A stretch of 64,000 nucleotides of DNA from Artocarpus heterophyllus (Eukaryota; Streptophyta; Magnoliopsida; Rosales; Moraceae). Shown piece after piece: positions 57,648 through 64,000 of the stretch. Under the pieces are notes generated by a model. That model ran no database searches. It was not told the DNA's origin and saw only the letters and a list, made by a program, of their open reading frames with translations. The DNA lies in the NCBI GenBank assembly GCA_025403435.1, contig CM046341.1, positions 25,259,725 through 25,323,724 of the forward strand. Direction: 5' to 3'. Every line of letters starts with the position of its first letter. Positions within the stretch are counted from its first letter, which is position 1. The position numbers were made by a program, and so were the translations under genes.

Positions 57648-59302
57648 TTTCAGTCTACAATAAAGAATCATATACCAAACATAAGCAAACATATATAATA
57701 ATTTAGTAAGATAACACAATCATGTAAAATCATACAAATGTGTTTATGTGTCAAAACCTTGAAAATATCACAACCTTACAACGATATTTCCCAACTCATA
57801 ATTTAACAAGCTCCTAGGGGAGTCATGCCAAATTCAATCAGGAACACGGATCCCCTCTTGATTAATATATGCCATCCAGGACCCGTATGATCCAGTATAT
57901 ACTAATAATCGTTTCTTTGGCCATTAATTTTATTAACAGAGCTCCTAGGGAAGGTTAATAATAAAATCAACGTGAGTGTATAACCACCGTCTCAATATTT
58001 TATCCATGATTTATAATCACCACCTAGGGGTGTGCAACCATAAATCATACTAAAATACCTTATCCTTTCAGAGATCCAATCTAGTACATGATAGAAATCT
58101 CTTCCTAGGGGTCAGGACCACCATGTTCTTCCTATGGACCAACGACGGAGGCCTTAGGTTCTCTCTTTGAAAACCTTCTCCCACTCAATCTTTTGAAGTC
58201 AAGGTTTTATTTTAAAATTATGCATGAACAATTTTAATATGAGCGGCACTCCCTATTCTATATGACATGTTATCAATATACATGGTAAATCATATTATAA
58301 TGCAAACAAGCAAAGCAATCAAGTAAAGCTACAAGCAAAATAATAATAACCGTAATATGATGGTTCCACCCTAGAGAATAGAAAAATAAGATTACAAGAG
58401 AATAATCGAGACATTTTTCGATTCTTCATCCTTGAATCCTCAAGCTGTATCCTTCTTCATGTAATATCCATCTTCAAGTCTTCAATCCTGCATGAAACGA
58501 CTCCAGTCATATTTCCAGTCATATCCAAATTTAATGTTTCTTAGAATCGTCCCAAAAATAAAATTAAAACTGCACCGAAAAAATTGCACTATTTCTGGAC
58601 ACCTAGTAGCTCTCGGTCGGCAGGGCCGGTCTGGGTGATTGGCCTGCCGATTATGAAGGTTCGGCCTGCCGAACATGAAGGTTTGGCCTGCAGGTAGAAA
58701 ACCAAAATTTCTACCCCACTGTCAGCCTGCCAGACCATACGTCCGGCCTAGCCGATCCGTGACCTCCGGCCTGCCGAACTGTGAGGTCCGGCATGCCGAC
58801 CGAGCAGAAAACCTCTCAATCCAGAAAATACAATTTTAATGCAATTCATCAATTTTATTTTCAACAATTCAAAAAACATAAAATTAGAGACTTAGGAAAT
58901 ACCTGGAGGCGCCATCATCAATCTTCAAGATCCGTCTTCTAGATCCGTCTTCTCCGAATAATTATTTAATTACAAAATTCTTACAAATTAAAAATTAAAT
59001 AACAATTCCTAGACGGAGATGATAGTCCGCCATCTAATTACATGAAAAACCTAGATACACATTCTAACCTCTAAGGAACCATAACCGGTATTAATTAATT
59101 AATAAATAATTAAACAATGATTTAATCAACCATAATTAATTAATAAACATTCACCACATAATCCATGACAACATTTATATTATATAGAAACCTAGAGTGC
59201 CATCTCTCTATAAAATTCAATTCAAGCATAGGAGAGATTAAGATCACAAAATTTATGCATATAACATGATCACAAACTTGCAAATTTATGTAAAAACCTC
59301 GG
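57648..59302 (-). other. Leader of copia array internal 1
   Basis: Counterpart of the copia A leader. CCTAGG palindromes are at 57813, 57944, 58023 and 58104 with the same flanking hairpin arms, and a motif array lies at 58615-58803 (about eight units). Confidence 0.7.
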
Positions 59303-59315
59303 CTCTGATACCAAT
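59303..59315 (-). other. Primer binding site, tRNA-Met type
   Basis: Minus strand ATTGGTATCAGAG at the LTR edge, followed by CCGAGG; the canonical copia primer site complementary to initiator tRNA-Met. Confidence 0.9.
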
Positions 59316-61347
59316 TGTTGGAAACAAAGTGCGCAGCGGAATTTTAAAAAATTTTCATCAGAGTAATTTCCAAAACACAAGTTTGACATGTTATATGTAT
59401 AAATTAGACAGATCTTACTAACCTCAGTGTGGCGAAGAACCTCCGCAGCCTGTGTAGAGAAGTAACGTTCCAGAAGAGCCTCAACCAACTAGCCTTCTTT
59501 GCTATTCTCTATCCACAACCGGAGTGAGTGTGGGCTCACACGTACAGCTCTTCCATCGGTGACTCTCTTTCCAACCAATAGAGAGAACCCAAAGCTAGTG
59601 TTCGTGATTTGTGAACAAAACCTCTCAGGGAGTTTTCAGATGCTCACTAGAAGAGTATCACTCTTAATCTCTCAAATTGATCTGAGTAAATCATGAGACT
59701 CACTCCCTTTTTATACCTATTGGTCCTAGGGTCAGTCCATATCAGATTAGGTCTTAAAAACTCAAAACAGAATCAAGTTCGGATCAATATCTGATAAGAT
59801 CCGATGTGAAAACGCGTAATCTTATCTCTCGCTGATCGGCAGGCCGAACATTTTGATCGGCAGGCCAACAGGCTAGTTCGGCAGGCCGAACACGTCATTC
59901 GATAGGCCGAACTCCCGAGAAAAAATCTCCGCGAATCTTTTATTTTCCACCCGAGATTCTAAAGGATAAAGTCTCAGTTTTGATTCAAATAACCCAATAG
60001 AGAAGTAATCTGATCAAAACAAACTTTATCAAGATAATCTCTAAGAAAATAAATCAATTCACAATAATTCTACAAGTTTATCTTGATCTAATTTATCCAA
60101 AATTAAATCAACAGATAAACATACAAGAATTATCTGATCGCAATAATTCAACAAGTTTATCTTAAACTAATTTCTTACAAAATTAATTCAACCGATAAAC
60201 AGACATGAATTATTTGATTCTTACAAATTTTAAACCAATCTGATAAATCGACATAAGTCACTAATTATTGGAAAAGCACGCCGTGTTTTTACAGGACTTT
60301 GTGAGCTAGCAAAGGGGACCAAAATGGACCTATAAAGTTCAAGCTCATGATAATTATGAAACCCAATATCCCAGATATACATTTCACAATTATCAACTCC
60401 AACGCTACTCCACTAAAAGCTTGGAGCTGCACTCTCGAACTTTATAGAATTACGAAGCTCGTGTAGCTAAGTCTCCATGACATATCATAGTGTATCGCAT
60501 CCCCATATGATCATCCATAATCGGCTTAAGGACAAGTTTTGTCTTACCTTCCCGATTATTTTTATCTTACATTCCATTGTCTCACCATTAGAAAACTTAC
60601 CATCCAAAGATAGTATACCATTCGGTTACACCTATGTATCCAAATGGTTTAGCGCTCTAGTTTTCCAATTACAGGACAACACATATAAGAGGATATCATT
60701 ACTCCTAAAGAGGAGCTATGGATTCCATATCTATGAATAACAAGTCTACGCTATCAAGAGTCATGCCTCCAACGTACCGGCATGCATACCACTATAGAGA
60801 TGTGGGAGTCACCCATTGGTACATCAAAAGACACAAGTCGAGACAACGGGCCCACTATTCATCTCAGGATTAAGATACAATACAAATGATTGTCTAAAGT
60901 GAATCGATTTGCCAAGACAAAATTATTAATCCAAATCAATTCACTTTATGTCCCGATCCAACATGTCGTCACCTATGACAACGCGTCAATGTTTCTATTC
61001 ACGGAGTCCAACTCCGATGGTCAAGACAAACCATCTCCCAAAAGGGATATAGACAACATAACAATCTTTACATGAATAAAGCGCCCAACTTTATTCCCTC
61101 GATTGCGGATCATATGTTTTAGACCGTCACCTTAAGAATTGTGTCTTCCGCATAATCAGCCCATCATATGCCCAATTCTTAGGGTTTAGACTGACAGTCT
61201 CAGACTACTGTTTGCTTATCATACATTCAACAAATATGAACGTAAGAGGACATGATTTGGTATATATAAATGAATAAATTCTTTATTGATAAAAAAGTCT
61301 CCAAAAACGTATTACATTTTTACTCCTTAGGGCATACATGTCTAACA
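59316..61347 (-). repeat. Copia array, middle LTR shared by two internal regions
   Basis: 2032 bp, CCAACA/TGTTAG ends on the minus strand. U3 array at 59838-59912 (four units). TATA box (minus TATAAAAA) at about 59707-59714. Confidence 0.92.
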
Positions 61348-61361
61348 ATCTCCCACTTGCA

Positions 61362-64000
61362 CTAAGTTAGTAAATACAGCAAATTTTGCATCCGCATAGC
61401 TTCCACATGCCTCTGGATGACTCTCCCTGTAAGTGTCTTCTTAAATGGATCAGCTAAATTGTCCTCTGACGCGATCTTGCACACCGTGACATGCCCGCCC
61501 TCAATGAAGTCCTTTATCACATGATACTTCTGATCAATATGCTTACTCTTCTTGTGAAATCTTGGTTCCTTAGCATTAGCTACCGCCGCACTGTTATCAT
61601 AGTACAGTGATACCGCTTTATTCATACTAGGAACTACCTCAAGATCCCCAAGGAACTTGCGGAGCCACACTGCTTCTTTCGAAGCATCACTAGCCGCCAC
61701 ATATTCGGCCACCATCGTTGAATCCAAAGTGCAATCTTGCTTCGCACTTCTCCAACTGATGGCACCGCCACCCAGAGTAAACACAAACCCCAAAGTCGAT
61801 TTCCTAGAATCCAAATAGTATTAAAAATCCAAATCAGTGTATCCTAGAGGAGTTAAATCCTCACCCAAATACACAAGCATATACCCTCGAGTCCTTCTCA
61901 GGTACTTGAAAATATGCTTTACCGCAACCCAATGGTTCGGTCCTGGATCCACCTAAAATCGACTTATAATCCCGATCGCATAGCTAATATCCGATCGTGT
62001 ACAAAGCATGGCATACATGAGACTACCCACTGCCGAAGCATAAGGCACCTTCTTCATGTATTCTCTTTCTTCATAAGACTTTGGAGAGTCTTTCTTAGAA
62101 AGAGTAATTCCAGACCTAGATGGTTGCCCACCTTTCTTGGAATCCTGCATTGCAAACCTCCTGAGAATTTTATCCACGTAGCCGGCCTGAGACAAAGCTA
62201 TCATTTTGTTCTTCCTATCCCAAAAAATCTGGATACCGAGAACAAAATTAGCCTCACCTAAGTCCTTCATGTCAAACTGCTTGGTCAACCATAATTTGAC
62301 CAATGACAACGCCCCAACGTCATTGCCAATTAGCAGAATGTCATCTACATAGAAAAACCACCTTCTCATCCTTTATGTGTTTGTAAACACATGGTTCATC
62401 CACATTTTGTGAGAACCCATAAGTCTTGATCACTTGATCAAATCTTTTGTTCCAAGAACGAGAAGCCTGCTTAAGTTTATAAATAGACTATAGCAGCTTA
62501 CAAACCTTCCCCTCTTGACCCGCGACCTTGAACCCGTCTAGTTGTTCCGTATAAATGGACTCATCAAGATAGCCATTCGGAAAAGCCGTCTTGACATCCA
62601 TCTACCAAATCTCATAGTTAATCGATTCCTTCCTTTTGCGTATAACCCTTAGCTACCAGTCTAGCCTTCAAGGTTTCGACCTTTCCATCCACTCCTCTTT
62701 TCCTCTTGTAGATCCACTTACACCCTATGGGTTTTAACCCATTGGGAAGATCCACAAGCTCCCAGACCCGATTAGTCTCCATAGACTTCATCTCAATGTT
62801 CATGGCCTCTATCCAAAGTCTTGAATCAACATCCTCTATAGCTTATGCGTAACTATAAGGATCCCTATCATGTTCATCCGGTTCAGCCAAGAAAACCTCC
62901 CCATTGAACATATACCTTTCAGGTTGACGCCTGATCCTCCCACTACGCCGAAGCCCCTGAGGTTGTTGTTCAGGTTTGTTTGGTTTTTCTACACCGATCG
63001 GAATAGTTTCGTTCGAAACCTTCAGAGTGAAGGGATCACTCCTAAACTCCTCAAGCACCACTTTGCTTCGAGGTTTAAATTCGTCCATGTAACTCTCCTC
63101 AAGGAAAGTTGCATTAGTTGAAACCACGACTTTATTTTCCTTTGGGTTAAAAAATAACCCCCTTTAGTCCCTTTTGGATATCCTACAAACACACAAACTT
63201 CTGAGCGTGCTTCCAACTTATTCGGATCCTTAAACAGGACATGAGCCGGATATCCCCATCTACGAATATGGTTTAAGCATGTCTTCCGTCTTGTCCACAA
63301 CTCGTGAGGAGTTTTAGGGACCGATTTTGAAGGCACATTGTTCAAAAGATAACATGCTGTTTGTAGTGCATATCCCCAAAAAGATAAAGGCAATGATGAA
63401 TAACTCATCATGGACCTAATCATGTCCAACAAAGTCCTGTTCCTTCTCTCCGCTACGCCATTCTGCTGCGGAGTGCCCGGCGCAGTCAAATAGGATAAAA
63501 CCCCATTCTCTAACAAGTGTCCCAAGAACTCATCAGAAAGGTATTCCCCACCTCGATCAGATCGAAGCGCCTTTATGAGCCTACCCAATTGCTTTTCCAC
63601 TTCAGCCCGAAACTCCCTGAACTTATCATAAGTTTCATTTTTGTGGTGCATTAGGTACACATACCCATATCTTGAGTAATCGTCAATAAAAGTGACGAAG
63701 TACTCATACCTTCCTCGTGCCCGGATGTTCATCGGTCTGCAAATATCACTATGCACAAGTTCTAGAACCCCTTCGGCCCTATGGCCCTTAGACCCGTATG
63801 GTCTTTTGGTCATTTTACCCTCCAAACAAGATTCACATTGAGGTATAGATTCCACCTTTAAGTGACTTAAAGGTCCATCCCTTACCAACCTTTGAATCCT
63901 ATTCAGGTTAATATGACTAAGGCGCAAATGCCAAAGATAAGTCTTATTAGAGTGAGAAGCTTTAAGTCTTTTTGAGTTATTATCACTTATGTCAGCATTA
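61362..64000 (-). pseudogene. Copia array internal 2 pol, partial
   Basis: RNase H (61362-61814, LLYLLT end with stop 61362-61364), RT pieces (61953-62369; a 9-base loss near 62350 removes residues before the VDDI box; about 80 bases lost near 62620 relative to internal 1), and a 301-codon open frame 63022-63927 covering GAG-pre-integrase ([24 protein letters not shown]) and the integrase core ([28 protein letters not shown]). That is the longest open frame in the window. Gag and 5' LTR lie beyond the edge. Confidence 0.88.

Larger units (their letters stand above)
51650..64000 (-). mobile_element. Tandem copia array: LTR, internal 1, LTR, internal 2, running off the window
   Basis: Minus-strand copia A-family. 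LTR 51650-53684, internal 53685-59315, LTR 59316-61347, second internal 61348 onward. The middle LTR has a primer site on its left (59303-59315) and a polypurine tract plus RNase H end on its right (61348-61364), so it serves two internal regions. Flanks of a simple element at 51650-61347 (GCCCG and ATCTC) do not match, which supports a tandem structure. The junction at 51649 lies within the RNase H of copia G. Confidence 0.85.

Noticed and set aside
51650..61347. A simple single copia insertion with two LTRs
   Set aside because: Flanking 5-mers differ (GCCCG and ATCTC), and the right flank is itself a copia polypurine tract and RNase H end.

Overview
This window is nuclear DNA of a flowering plant, probably a dicot with a large, repeat-rich genome. 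It is almost entirely nested transposable elements. There is no bacterial-type gene organisation, and I found no rRNA or tRNA gene and no intact cellular gene. The only piece that looks like an ordinary host gene is a possible terminal exon at 44169-44298 on the minus strand.

Left block (1-23336) is one CACTA (En/Spm-type) DNA transposon on the minus strand, broken by later insertions. Its end is at 23336. A TNPD-like transposase (TNP2 family) runs from 19409 down to 2348 in three pieces, and a TNPA-like second gene lies at 268-950. The insertions are a full Ty1/copia element on the plus strand (copia A, 3224-12895, target duplication GATAG) and two large LTR-like elements, 14669-18673 (GAATG) and 19957-23086 (GTTTC).

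Middle block (23337-44710) is dominated by one Ty3/gypsy element of the Tat lineage on the minus strand (24251-43561; two 773-bp LTRs; AATAA). It has gag, protease, RT, two RNase H domains, integrase, and a spliced-looking ORF on the opposite strand beside its 3' LTR. Its integrase is split by a copia solo LTR (35763-37762, TTGAG). Between integrase and antisense ORF sits another LTR fragment, which is itself split by a non-autonomous LTR element with a gag-like fragment but no pol (27362-35027).

Right block (44711-64000) is a stack of copia elements. An old copia D (minus) has an LTR cut by a third LTR-like insertion (45113-47303, GCAAC) and a pol cut at 49182 by a plus-strand LTR fragment. 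That fragment adjoins a minus-strand copia G, whose RNase H tail is cut at 51650 by a further minus-strand array. The array is arranged LTR, internal region, LTR, internal region, and runs off the window end.

All pol genes carry stops, frameshifts or deletions, so no element looks autonomous. The most unusual signal is a near-palindromic motif (TTCGGCAGGCCGAA and variants) found as short arrays in copia U3 regions, in copia leaders, and in two LTR-like elements of a different family. The copia leader also has a conserved set of hairpins around CCTAGG palindromes. All functions are inferred from motifs recognised by eye; no database search was run.
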